Of a stretch of DNA of 34,825 nt, positions 23,368-31,343 are shown in pieces. A model generated the notes under the pieces. The model was not told the origin of the DNA, ran no database searches, and saw only the letters and a program-made list of their open reading frames with translations. The translations under genes and the position numbers were made by a program. This DNA comes from Desulfurobacteriaceae bacterium (lineage in GTDB: Bacteria > Aquificota > Aquificia > Desulfurobacteriales > Desulfurobacteriaceae): positions 1 to 34,825 of the forward strand of contig JAMORC010000025.1 of assembly GCA_027063785.1 (NCBI GenBank), given 5' to 3'. How positions within the stretch are numbered: position 1 is the stretch's first letter; each line of letters begins with the position of its first letter.

Positions 23368-23724
23368 TTAAAGTTCTTGTTCGCAGATTACTTCCTCTTT
23401 TATTCTTGATATCAGCTCTTCGAAGGCGGGAAGCACGTTACTTCTGAACCTACCGGTAACTACAACGATCATTATGTCGTCCCCTACTTTCAAATTTCCC
23501 TCGTTTAGCCACACTTCAACGGCCTCGATGCCGTCTTTTCTTTCAATCTCTTTGATTACTCTGGAAAGCTTTTCCTTGTTGACGGATAAGTTCATTCCCG
23601 AAACTTTCTTTCCGTTCCTGGATGTTCCCCTGACAACTCCGTTGTGAACTAATACCATGCCGAGGTTTTCAGGGTTAGAACGCTTCTTTGCCTTTTTAAC
23701 CAATGAGTCTATCGACGGCCTCAA
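23368..23724 (-). CDS. MoaE-like protein lacking the catalytic end
   Basis: 118 residues. The core GMVLVHNGVVRGTSRNGK... and KVGDDIMIVVVTG matches the MoaE (molybdopterin synthase large subunit) fold, and such short relatives are annotated as MoaE in Geobacter and similar bacteria. True MoaE is about 150 residues and has HRxxAF and a C-terminal PxWKxE with catalytic lysines. Here the first is replaced by GRFRSNVLPAF and the second is missing. The TTG start (23724) has AAGGAGG six bases before it and lies inside the end of mobA, so the genes are coupled. It sits with mobA and moaC-mog, so a role in molybdenum or tungsten cofactor making is likely, but catalysis is doubtful. Confidence 0.75.
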   Translation of the reverse strand: MRPSIDSLVKKAKKRSNPENLGMVLVHNGVVRGTSRNGKKVSGMNLSVNKEKLSRVIKEIERKDGIEAVEVWLNEGNLKVGDDIMIVVVTGRFRSNVLPAFEELISRIKEEVICEQEL

Positions 23725-24289
23725 TTAGATCCTCCTTGTGATTAACGTTTATCAGTGTTTTCAATTTGAAATCGTAAATTTTTAACCTTGTGGAATCAAC
23801 GGCTTTTGATCCCAGGAAGGAGTGAAGCTCTTTTAATCTCTTGCCGCCCTCTTTTAAAAACTCCTCAACGAGGGGTAAATGATATTTTGATAAAAGGCAA
23901 AATGTTCCGTGAATCTTTTTCCCTTCGGTTATCACTGCCGGAGGGATTTGATTTGATACTTCTCTTATGAAAAGAGGTTTTACCAGTGGAGCATCTCCCG
24001 GTACAAAAAGAACTTTTTCAAACTTTGCGGCCTTTAAGCCCGTTAAGATTCCGAATACGGGCAAGTAACCGGTGTAGAGTTCTACAACGTGTTTTTCTTT
24101 TACTCTCTGCATGGAAAACTTGAGGGGGTTTTTGGATACAACAATAACTTCCGGGAATGCTGATAAGAGTTTGGCAATCCTTAAGGCTATTGGCTCTCCG
24201 AAGAAAGGTTCAACGGTCTTGTCCCTTCCAAAACGGGAGCTTCTCCCGCCCGCCAAAATGCAGAGGGTAACGGGAGGCCTAATGGCCAC
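23696..24289 (-). CDS. mobA: Molybdenum cofactor guanylyltransferase MobA
   Basis: About 197 residues. It has the nucleotidyltransferase signature LAGGRSSRFGRDK near the N-terminus, the VPGDAPLV metal-binding Asp motif and a terminal INVNHKEDL motif. It attaches GMP to molybdopterin. Start choice is unclear. The upstream ATG (24313) and TTG (24322) have no ribosome binding site and lie inside moaC-mog. A GTG at 24289 sits against a GGGAG run, and an ATT at 24283 has GGGAGG at ideal spacing. I give the GTG. The gene overlaps moaC-mog by about 11 bases and the MoaE-like gene by 29 bases. Confidence 0.9.
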   Translation of the reverse strand: MAIRPPVTLCILAGGRSSRFGRDKTVEPFFGEPIALRIAKLLSAFPEVIVVSKNPLKFSMQRVKEKHVVELYTGYLPVFGILTGLKAAKFEKVLFVPGDAPLVKPLFIREVSNQIPPAVITEGKKIHGTFCLLSKYHLPLVEEFLKEGGKRLKELHSFLGSKAVDSTRLKIYDFKLKTLINVNHKEDLIEAVDRLIG

Positions 24290-25190
24290 CTCCCTTCGCC
24301 ATTTTAAGGGCATGTTTAACAAGGGGCAAGAAGGTTTTTAAGTTCTGCTCTACACCTTTGGAAGAGCCGGGCAGGTTCATGATAATGGTGTTTTCATCTA
24401 TGAGGCCGACTTTTCCTCTTGACATTAATGCTTTCGGAGTAAACCTGACGCCGAGGATGTGCATGGCTTCGGAAAAGCCGACCATCTCTTTACTAATAAC
24501 CTGTGAAGTGGCTTCGGGAGTTACATCCCGACTGCTGAATCCTGTTCCTCCTGTAGTAACTATCAGGTTTGCTCCTTTTGAATGAAATTCCTCTATTGCC
24601 TTTTTTATTTCATCGATTTCGTCGGGCACGATTTTCCTGCCGATAACCTCAGCTCCGAATTCCTTCAGGATTTCCTCGGCAAGGAGACCGCTCTTATCAT
24701 CCCTTTCCCCTTTATAGGCTGAATCGCTGACTGTTATTACGGCTGCCTTGAGTCCAGAAAGGTCTTCTGCCCAGTCAGACTTTCCGCCGCTCTTTGATAT
24801 GACTTTGATTTCCTCTATTACCATTTCTTTATCAAAAGCTTTGCACATATCAAATATGTTTAGAAGTGCCGTCATGCACGCGTTCATTGCTTCGACTTCG
24901 TAGCCGGTTCTCCAAATCCCTCTGACTTCAGCTTCAACCTCTATGTAGTCTTCTCCCACTTTCGTTTCCACTTCTATGTGGTCGATCGGTATCGGGTGGC
25001 AAAATGGCATAATGTCGGCAGTTTTTTTTGCTCCGATTATTCCAGCAATCTGAGAGGCCGGAAGGACGTCCCCTTTGGGAATTTTCTTTTCTAAAATAAG
25101 CTTTATCGTTTTCGGAGAAAGCCTTATTCTTCCTCTGGCCCTTGCGGTTCTGAGGTTGTTAAACTTGTAAGTAATATCTGCGGTTTTCAT
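24279..25190 (-). CDS. Bifunctional MoaC-MogA/MoaB molybdopterin biosynthesis protein
   Basis: 303 residues in two domains. Residues 1-145 are MoaC (cyclic pyranopterin monophosphate synthase): IMPFCHPIPIDHIEV, TGYEVEAMNACMTALLNIFDMCKAFD and ISKSGGKSDW. Residues 146-303 are a MogA/MoaB molybdopterin adenylyltransferase-type domain: VITVSDSAYKGERDDKSG, TTGGTGFSSRDVTPEAT and NLPGSSKG. The first forms cPMP from the MoaA product and the second adenylates molybdopterin for metal insertion, so the fusion brackets the MoaD/MoaE step. Such fusions occur in other bacteria. CGGAGG precedes the ATG. It is the first gene of the minus-strand operon and is divergent from the ccsA-like gene. Confidence 0.95.
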   Translation of the reverse strand: MKTADITYKFNNLRTARARGRIRLSPKTIKLILEKKIPKGDVLPASQIAGIIGAKKTADIMPFCHPIPIDHIEVETKVGEDYIEVEAEVRGIWRTGYEVEAMNACMTALLNIFDMCKAFDKEMVIEEIKVISKSGGKSDWAEDLSGLKAAVITVSDSAYKGERDDKSGLLAEEILKEFGAEVIGRKIVPDEIDEIKKAIEEFHSKGANLIVTTGGTGFSSRDVTPEATSQVISKEMVGFSEAMHILGVRFTPKALMSRGKVGLIDENTIIMNLPGSSKGVEQNLKTFLPLVKHALKMAKGGGH

Positions 25191-25250
25191 CTATGACCTC
25201 CGAAAGTTCCTATAATCGCTTGATAAATTATAAAGTTATGAGGAAGGGTT
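25191..25250. promoter_or_regulatory. Overlapping divergent promoters between moaC-mog and ccsA-like genes
   Basis: A perfect TATAAT lies on the plus strand at 25211-25216 and another on the minus strand at 25232-25227, together forming an inverted repeat. Each would start transcription within the other's footprint, giving leaders of about 28-30 bases to the flanking starts at 25251 and 25190. No good -35 is visible for either at 16-18 base spacing. The location between divergent operons is firm; the exact promoters are inferred. Confidence 0.5.
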
Positions 25251-25943
25251 ATGGCGGAAGAAAGGTTTTTTGCTTTGCTCATCATTCTTCTGAACACTTT
25301 TTCTCTGGCGGTAAAGGAGGTTCGAACACTTCACCTCCTCAGCAGTTTAGTTCTTGGAGTTCTTATAGTTTACAGAAGTTTCAAGGCAGGCTATCCTCCC
25401 TTATTTACCTCCTTTGATTCGATTGCCCTCTTTGCCTTTCTATTTTTCCTGTCGGCTTACTTTTTAAGAGCCGGTAGGTCTGTTTCGGCAGTGGGAGTTC
25501 TTTTGACTCTGCCCCTCCTTTTTGTGAATCCCCACGTTAGAGAAATTCCTCCGGTTATTAGAACTCCTCTCTTTTTTCTCCATGTTGGAACTGCTTTTCT
25601 ATCTTACTCCCTTTTTGTTCTTTCCTCTCTTTTTGCCCTTTACTCTTTGATTGGAAAGGAACTCTCTTACCTTAAAGTTCTCCTGGTAGGTCATTACCTA
25701 TTTACCCTTTCCCTTTTCTTTGGCGGAGTCTGGGCTTACCTTGCGTGGGGAGACATATTTCCTTTAGAGCCTAAGACCTTCTTTTCGCTCTTTTTGTGGT
25801 TCTATGCTTCTTTAATCCTGCACTTGCAGTTTGATTCTTCCTTGCGAAAGTTTATCCCTTACTTTACCGCTGCTCTTGCCCCTCTGGTTTTATTTGTTTA
25901 CTTGGGGGTTAACTACCTTTTCGGAGGAACCCATGGCTTTTAG
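25251..25943 (+). CDS. CcsA-like cytochrome c assembly membrane protein (divergent)
   Basis: 230 residues with about seven or eight membrane helices. Conserved features of the CcsA/CcmC/HemX haem-handling family are visible: LHVGTAFLSYS with an invariant-type His, GHYLFTLSLFFGGVWAYLAWG, and a C-terminal VNYLFGGTHGF with another His. The tryptophan-rich WWD loop, normally WGxYWxWDPKEtW, reads WGDIFPLEPKTFF, so two Trp and the Asp are replaced. It is shorter than usual CcsA (about 300). With the ResB-like gene next to it, it most likely forms a system II haem-ligation complex, but a HemX-like role in haem supply is an alternative. The ATG has AGGAAGGG upstream and lies 60 bases from the divergent moaC-mog gene. 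Confidence 0.75.
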   Translation: MAEERFFALLIILLNTFSLAVKEVRTLHLLSSLVLGVLIVYRSFKAGYPPLFTSFDSIALFAFLFFLSAYFLRAGRSVSAVGVLLTLPLLFVNPHVREIPPVIRTPLFFLHVGTAFLSYSLFVLSSLFALYSLIGKELSYLKVLLVGHYLFTLSLFFGGVWAYLAWGDIFPLEPKTFFSLFLWFYASLILHLQFDSSLRKFIPYFTAALAPLVLFVYLGVNYLFGGTHGF

Positions 25944-26577
25944 GTCTGTAAAGCTCTTTTTTCTCTTTATTTTCATTTTTTCTGTTTCTGGTTTATCCGT
26001 ACTTTTTCTGTCAGGTCGAGTTTTTCATTCCTTTGAGATTCCCGCTTTTTTTCCTTCGTTTTCACCCCTTTTGAAATTGGCCGTCCTTGCGGTTGCTGTT
26101 TCTCTGTTTTTAATTTTTCTTCAAACGCTCTACTGTGCTCTTACAAACCGCCTGATTTCCCTTTTCTTCCATGCTTCTCTTGCAGTTTCAATTTTTCTAA
26201 TTCTCCTCTTTCCTCTGACCTCAAAGACTTCGAGTTTTTATCTTTATCCGGGTAGTTTTGTTGAAGTTAACGGTAAAAGGGTTGCTCTTGCTGATGTTGT
26301 TCCGGCCGAGAACGCGTTTTCCCTGAAGGTTTTTATTGAAGAAGATGGAAGAAGAGTTACGGGGGAAGTTTCTTTTAACTCTCCCTTTTTCTCTGATTTC
26401 GGAACTTTGTGGTTTAGTGGAGTAAGAAGGAGTATGGGAATGCCCCTGTTTGAGTTTAGGTTTCTTGAACCTTCTCCTTTGCCGATTCTTCTTTTGCTGA
26501 GCGGTGTTTTAACAGTTCTTTTCGGATTGTTCTATACTATAAGTAGTCTTAATAGGGAGGGTAAGGATGTACGTTGA
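25933..26577 (+). CDS. Small ResB-like cytochrome c biogenesis protein
   Basis: 214 residues from the ATG at 25933 (GGAGG five bases upstream). An open frame extends further 5' but only through the ccsA-like gene. Three membrane helices (about 7-27, 42-66, 70-94) are followed by a periplasmic domain of about 85 residues and a final helix (about 183-205). This is the ResB/Ccs1 topology in reduced form; ordinary ResB is 400 or more residues. The LEPSPLPILLLLSGVLTVLFGLF tail resembles the last ResB helix. It overlaps the ccsA-like gene by 11 bases, which supports the pairing. Sequence similarity is weak, so it could also be an unrelated membrane protein. Confidence 0.65.
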   Translation: MAFRSVKLFFLFIFIFSVSGLSVLFLSGRVFHSFEIPAFFPSFSPLLKLAVLAVAVSLFLIFLQTLYCALTNRLISLFFHASLAVSIFLILLFPLTSKTSSFYLYPGSFVEVNGKRVALADVVPAENAFSLKVFIEEDGRRVTGEVSFNSPFFSDFGTLWFSGVRRSMGMPLFEFRFLEPSPLPILLLLSGVLTVLFGLFYTISSLNREGKDVR

Positions 26578-28738
26578 GCAGGAAGAGAGGGAACTTCAGG
26601 AGTTAACCGATAAACTCCTCAAGTTTATCGAGGGCAAGACAAAGGATTACTGGAAAAAGCTCTCAATCGATGAAGCCAGAGAGCTTGCAGAGAAGCTGAG
26701 GAGGGTAATCCGCTACCACGATTATAAGTATTACGTTCAGGCAAGTCCCGTAATCTCGGACTACCAGTACGATAAGCTCTTTCATGCGCTTAAAGAGCTT
26801 GAGGATGCTCATCCGGAAATAGTTACTCCCGATTCTCCCACTCAGAGAATAGCTCCTGCTTTTACCGGAGAGTTTGAGAAAGTTAAACATCTGGCAGAGA
26901 TGACTTCTCTTGAAAATACTTACTCTCCAGAGGATTTAAGAGAGTGGGACAGGAAAGTTAAGCAACTTCTCGGTACTGAGGATGTCGAGTATATCGTTGA
27001 ACCCAAGTTTGACGGTGCAAGTGTTGAACTTGTTTACGAAAACGACATTTTGAAGAGAGGAGTTACGAGGGGAGACGGCTTTGTCGGAGAAGACATAACG
27101 GTGAATATAAAGACGATAAGGTCAATTCCTCTCAGAGCGCCTTTTTCGGAGCACGGCATTTCCCTTGTTTCTATAAGGGGTGAAGTAATAATGCCCAAAT
27201 CCACCTTTGAGAGACTGAACAGAGAGAGGGAAAGACAAGGACTTCCCCTCTTTGCAAATCCGCGGAATGCTGCTGCCGGTACCTTAAGGCTTAAAAATCC
27301 GGCCGAGGTCTCAAAGCGGGGACTTGACTGTTATGTATATCAGATACTTTACTCGGAGCCGAAGAAGCTCTGTGAAGGAATAAAAACTCAAAAAGAAGCA
27401 TTAGAAATACTTTCAGAGTGCGGTTTTAAAACACCCCATATTCAAAAGGTCTGTAAAAATATTGACGAAGTTATAGAGACAGTACTTAAGGCTCAAGAAG
27501 AGAGGGATACTTGGGACTTTGAAGCAGACGGGATGGTTATTAAGGTTAACGATATTTGTGCCTGGGAGAAGCTCGGTGAAACACTCCACCATCCCCGTTG
27601 GGCGGTTGCTTATAAGTTCCCTGCGAAGCAGGCTGTAACGAAGCTGATAGATGTTGTCTGGCAGGTAGGAAGGACGGGAGCGCTAACTCCTGTTGCGATC
27701 CTTGAACCGGTTGAGGTCGGTGGAGTTATCGTTTCACGGGCTACCCTCTTTAATCCGGATTTTATAAAGTCTAAGGATATACGGATAGGAGACTACGTTA
27801 TAGTTGAGAGGGCGGGAGAGACGATACCTTACATAGTTGCACCTGTGAAAGAGAGAAGAACAGGTGAGGAAAAAGAGGTGGAAGTTCCTACCCGTTGTCC
27901 TGTCTGCGGCGCTCCTGTCGTAAAGGAGCTTGATGAAGCAGTTCCGCGCTGTCCGAATATAAACTGTCCCGCTCAGCTGAAAGAACATCTTATTTATTGG
28001 GGTAAGGTTCTCGATATAAAGGGTCTTGGGGAGTCGACCGTAAATCAACTGATGAAGAGGGGACTTGTTAAGTCCATAGCGGATCTCTACTACCTTGACA
28101 AGAAAGAGCTTCTAAAGCTTCCTGGCTGGGGATTGAAGAAGACCCAGAACCTCCTTACCCAGATAGAGAAGTCAAAGAGCGCTCCCTTCTGGAAAAAGCT
28201 GACAGCCCTCGGAATAAGGCATGTGGGAGAGAAAACCGCCCAGCTTCTTGCAAAGCGGTTCAGGAACATTGAAGAACTGATAAATGCAACGTTTTCGGAA
28301 CTTGCAACGATTCCCGGAATAGGGCCTATAACGGCAACCAGTATAAAAAACTTCTTTAAGGCAGAGCAAAACCTTGAGATGATAAAAAGGCTTCAGGAAG
28401 CCGGCTTTAAGTTTGAGAGGAGCAGAGAAGAAGAAGAGGAACAGGAGCTTCCCAAGCCGCTGGCAGGCCAGAAAGTGGTCTTCACCGGAGAGCTTGATCA
28501 CTTTACCAGGAAAGAAGCCCAACACGTTGTAGAGTTGCTGGGAGCCAACCCCACCAACTCCGTGACCAGGAAGACCAGCTTTGTCGTTGTTGGAAAAAAT
28601 CCGGGATCGAAGTTCCAAAAGGCCCAAAAGCTCGGTATAAAAATGCTAAATGAGGAAGAGTTTATAGAGCTTTTAAAGAAATATGCTGATCAGAATCCGG
28701 AAGTCAGGAGAATTCTGGAGGAGAAGGGACTGTTATAG
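26567..28738 (+). CDS. ligA: NAD+-dependent DNA ligase LigA
   Basis: 723 residues, about 50 longer than the E. coli enzyme, owing to an N-terminal extension of about 28 residues. Domains in order: Ia NAD-binding (about 30-105, YHDYKYYVQASPVISDYQYD), adenylation with KFDG nucleophile Lys147 (VEPKFDGASVELVYEN), OB fold, a four-cysteine zinc finger (CPVCGAP...CPNINCPAQ), helix-hairpin-helix repeats (KLPGWGLKKTQ, TIPGIGPITAT) and a C-terminal BRCT domain (about 640-715). It seals nicks in replication and repair. The ATG overlaps the ResB-like gene by 11 bases. The stop overlaps the convergent phosphodiesterase gene by 6 bases. Confidence 0.98.
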   Translation: MYVEQEERELQELTDKLLKFIEGKTKDYWKKLSIDEARELAEKLRRVIRYHDYKYYVQASPVISDYQYDKLFHALKELEDAHPEIVTPDSPTQRIAPAFTGEFEKVKHLAEMTSLENTYSPEDLREWDRKVKQLLGTEDVEYIVEPKFDGASVELVYENDILKRGVTRGDGFVGEDITVNIKTIRSIPLRAPFSEHGISLVSIRGEVIMPKSTFERLNRERERQGLPLFANPRNAAAGTLRLKNPAEVSKRGLDCYVYQILYSEPKKLCEGIKTQKEALEILSECGFKTPHIQKVCKNIDEVIETVLKAQEERDTWDFEADGMVIKVNDICAWEKLGETLHHPRWAVAYKFPAKQAVTKLIDVVWQVGRTGALTPVAILEPVEVGGVIVSRATLFNPDFIKSKDIRIGDYVIVERAGETIPYIVAPVKERRTGEEKEVEVPTRCPVCGAPVVKELDEAVPRCPNINCPAQLKEHLIYWGKVLDIKGLGESTVNQLMKRGLVKSIADLYYLDKKELLKLPGWGLKKTQNLLTQIEKSKSAPFWKKLTALGIRHVGEKTAQLLAKRFRNIEELINATFSELATIPGIGPITATSIKNFFKAEQNLEMIKRLQEAGFKFERSREEEEEQELPKPLAGQKVVFTGELDHFTRKEAQHVVELLGANPTNSVTRKTSFVVVGKNPGSKFQKAQKLGIKMLNEEEFIELLKKYADQNPEVRRILEEKGLL

Positions 28739-29479
28739 ATCGAGCTCGGTGAATTTACCGGAATCTGTTAAAGTTTTGCGTTCTTTTATCAGTCTGGAGG
28801 GGTAGTCTGTTGCTACGGCGTCAACGCCCCTTCTGACGACTTTCTCAAGGGTTTGTGAATCGTTAATCGTCCAAGCTACAACCGTAAGTTTAAGTTTGTG
28901 GGCGAATTTTACAGCCTTTTCTGTTGCCAGCTGCCACCTGGGTAAGACTATTTGGCAGTTTAGCTCTCTTGCTTCAACTATCTTTCCCGGAGGTCGTGAG
29001 TATATTAATCCCTTCGATATGTTTGAAATTTCTCCTACCCGTTTTATGGCTTCCTCGTAAAAGGAAATAATCGCAATCCAGTCTGTTTTTCCTGCTGTTT
29101 TTTCGATTGTTTCTACAACTTTATCTGTTGTTTCGGGTTCTTTTATCTCAATAAAAAGCCCGCACTTTCCCTGTACTAAACTTATTACTTCTTGAAGGGT
29201 AGGTACTTCTTCTCCGCCAATCCTTATCTCTTTTTTTATTTCGTTTAATGTCATTTCTGACGGTGATTTTTCTACTCCGGCTACCCTGCTGAAGTCCTTG
29301 TCGTGCAGGATTATTAAATTTCCGTCCTTTGTCCTCCTTACATCGCACTCGACTACGTCAACTCCGAGTTCTATGGCATATTCGAAAGCTTTTAGCGTGT
29401 TCTCGGGAAGTTCACCGGCCGCTCCCCTGTGGCCGACTATGGAGAAGGGCTTTTTCCTAAGAAGATTTGTTATCTTCAC
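28733..29479 (-). CDS. Glycerophosphodiester phosphodiesterase
   Basis: 248 residues, one GDPD TIM-barrel domain. Catalytic features: HRGAAGELPENT (His17, Arg18), the metal-binding Glu-x-Asp in VVECDVRRTKDG (Glu44, Asp46), LHD (His59), FIEIKEP, and TINDSQTLEKVVRRGVDAVATDYP at the end. It has no signal peptide, so it should act in the cytoplasm on glycerophosphodiesters from lipid turnover. The GTG start at 29479 lies inside the 3' end of purD (23-base overlap), with AGAGGA upstream. The stop overlaps the ligA stop on the opposite strand in TTATAG. Confidence 0.95.
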   Translation of the reverse strand: MKITNLLRKKPFSIVGHRGAAGELPENTLKAFEYAIELGVDVVECDVRRTKDGNLIILHDKDFSRVAGVEKSPSEMTLNEIKKEIRIGGEEVPTLQEVISLVQGKCGLFIEIKEPETTDKVVETIEKTAGKTDWIAIISFYEEAIKRVGEISNISKGLIYSRPPGKIVEARELNCQIVLPRWQLATEKAVKFAHKLKLTVVAWTINDSQTLEKVVRRGVDAVATDYPSRLIKERKTLTDSGKFTELDL

Positions 29480-30752
29480 CCGCTATCCTCTTAACCGCTT
29501 TCATTCCGATATCTTTCCTGTAGTGCATGCCCTCAAAGTGGATTTTCTCAATTGCCCTGTAAGCTCTTTCCCTTGCTTCTACTATGTCTTTTCCGAGGGC
29601 TGTTACGTTTAAGACCCTTCCTCCGTTTGTTACGAGTTTGCCGTTCTTAACTGCTGTTCCGGCGTGGAAGACTACTACCGTTTCAACCTTTTCGGCTTCT
29701 TCTATACCGGTTATCTCTTTTCCTTTCTCGTAGCTTCCCGGGTATCCTTTTGAGGCCAGCACGACGCATATTGCGGTTTCAGGTTTCCAGTCAAGCTTCT
29801 CAATCAGTTTTCCTTCAACAACGCTTTCACAGACTTCGATTAGGTCGGTTTCAAGCCTTCTCATCAATACTTGAGCCTCCGGATCTCCGAACCTTACGTT
29901 AAACTCCAGAACTTTCGGTCCCTCTTCCGTTATCATTAGCCCGGCGTAGAGGATTCCTTTAAAAGGAGTTCCGATTTCTTCCATTCCTTTAAGTATCGGT
30001 TTTATTACCCTATCCTGCACCTCCTTTTCCATTTCGGGTGATAATACCGGAGCCGGTGAATAGGCTCCCATTCCTCCGGTGTTTGGTCCTCTGTCTCCGT
30101 CGAATACGGCTTTGTGATCTTGAGAAGTGGCTAAGGGGATAAAGTTTCTTCCGTCCGTAACAACAAGGTAAGAGGCTTCCTCTCCCACCAAACACTCTTC
30201 AATTACGACTTTCTTACCGGCATCTCCGAAAACCCTTTTAACCATAATTTTCTCTATTGCTTCCAGGGCCTCTTCTACCGTTTTGGCTACGACTACACCC
30301 TTACCGGCTGCCAATCCGTCAGCCTTTACGACTATGGGTGCGCCTTTTTTTCTGATGTATTCCTTTGCCTTTTCTGGGTCTTCAAAAACTTCGAACTCGG
30401 CGGTGGGGACGTTAAACCTCTTCATCATTTCTTTTGAGAAAGCCTTACTTCCTTCAAGCCTTGCTGCTTCTTTTGATGGGCCGAATATCCTCAATCCCCT
30501 TTTTTCGAACTCGTTGACAATTCCCGCTACTAAAGGAGCTTCGGGCCCGACTATTGTAAGGTCTATACCTTCCCTTTCTGCAAAGTCGGCAAGTTTTTCT
30601 ATCTCTGCCGGTTTTATATCAACGCATTCCCCTACCTTTGCCATTCCCGGATTTCCGGGGATTGCGTAGACCTTTTTTACCTTTGGACTTTGAGCGACTT
30701 TCCATGCTATAGCGTGTTCCCTTCCCCCGGAGCCGACTATGAGAACCTTCAT
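29457..30752 (-). CDS. purD: Phosphoribosylamine-glycine ligase
   Basis: 431 residues, full length. N domain with VGSGGREHAIAWKVAQ and IPGNPG; ATP-grasp with VKADGLAAGKGVVVA, EEASYLVVTDG, the DHKAVFDGDRGPNTGGMGAYSPAP signature, and EFNVRFGDPEAQVLM metal-binding region. It catalyses the second step of purine synthesis (glycinamide ribonucleotide). GAGGAGA precedes the ATG. It follows the transglycosylase gene by 9 bases; no other pur gene is near. Confidence 0.98.
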   Translation of the reverse strand: MKVLIVGSGGREHAIAWKVAQSPKVKKVYAIPGNPGMAKVGECVDIKPAEIEKLADFAEREGIDLTIVGPEAPLVAGIVNEFEKRGLRIFGPSKEAARLEGSKAFSKEMMKRFNVPTAEFEVFEDPEKAKEYIRKKGAPIVVKADGLAAGKGVVVAKTVEEALEAIEKIMVKRVFGDAGKKVVIEECLVGEEASYLVVTDGRNFIPLATSQDHKAVFDGDRGPNTGGMGAYSPAPVLSPEMEKEVQDRVIKPILKGMEEIGTPFKGILYAGLMITEEGPKVLEFNVRFGDPEAQVLMRRLETDLIEVCESVVEGKLIEKLDWKPETAICVVLASKGYPGSYEKGKEITGIEEAEKVETVVVFHAGTAVKNGKLVTNGGRVLNVTALGKDIVEARERAYRAIEKIHFEGMHYRKDIGMKAVKRIAGEDNKSS

Positions 30753-30761
30753 TCTCTCCTC

Positions 30762-31343
30762 CTACTCGATGAACTCCTGCGAAATTATAACAGTATTGCC
30801 TCTTCTGGAGATTTTCAGTCTATACCTTTTCTTTCTTTCTACTTTCCCGATTATTCTTTTGACATAGTTTGTCGTTTCCCTGTAAGGGGGGACGCCGCCG
30901 TACCTGTCCACTGCCCCTTCTCCTGCGTTGTAAGCTGCCAGAGCTTTTTCCCAGTTTCTGTACTTCCTGTAAAGTCTTGATAGGAGTTTCGCTCCGGCAT
31001 TCAGGTTTTCGTCGGGGTCGAAAGGGTCTTTAACGCCCAGCTCTCTTGCCGTTTCCGGCATGAGCTGACAGAGCCCCATTGCTCCTTTTTTTGAAACAGC
31101 TTTCGGGTTGAAGTTCGATTCAGCTTTTACGAGTTCTAAAAAGAGCTTTTCCGGTATGCCGTAGCGTCTGGCGTAGAACTTCGCCTTTTCCTCAAGAGTC
31201 TCCGTTCTTTTCGGCCTCTTAAACTCCTTTTCTCCGCTTCCTATTATGTATATGGTTTCCCCTTTCCTGTATACTTTGATCCAGCCGTAAGAAGTCACCG
31301 GAAAGAGGCTAATTAAGAATGTACATAAGATAAGTTTCCTCAA
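30762..31343 (-). CDS. Small lytic transglycosylase (SLT domain)
   Basis: 193 residues. A signal peptide (about 1-20) is followed by a short beta hairpin ([15 protein letters not shown]) and the SLT goose-lysozyme-like domain (about 55-170). Visible family motifs are [22 protein letters not shown] with the catalytic Glu75 and [34 protein letters not shown]. It cleaves peptidoglycan glycan strands in the periplasm, perhaps making room for envelope machines. The start is TTG at 31343, inside the end of sppA (35-base overlap), with GAGG six bases upstream. A second beta-rich tail follows the domain. No lipobox is present. Confidence 0.93.
   Translation of the reverse strand: MRKLILCTFLISLFPVTSYGWIKVYRKGETIYIIGSGEKEFKRPKRTETLEEKAKFYARRYGIPEKLFLELVKAESNFNPKAVSKKGAMGLCQLMPETARELGVKDPFDPDENLNAGAKLLSRLYRKYRNWEKALAAYNAGEGAVDRYGGVPPYRETTNYVKRIIGKVERKKRYRLKISRRGNTVIISQEFIE

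Noticed and set aside
23364-23375. Perfect 12-base palindrome AACTTTAAAGTT at the end of the MoaE-like gene
   Set aside because: It overlaps the stop codon, is AT-rich with no GC stem and no T run, and most likely arises by chance; not called an operator or terminator.
25831-25932. Longer N-terminus for the ResB-like protein
   Set aside because: The extra 34 codons run wholly inside the ccsA-like gene in another frame; the ATG at 25933 has GGAGG at correct spacing and begins at the first membrane helix.
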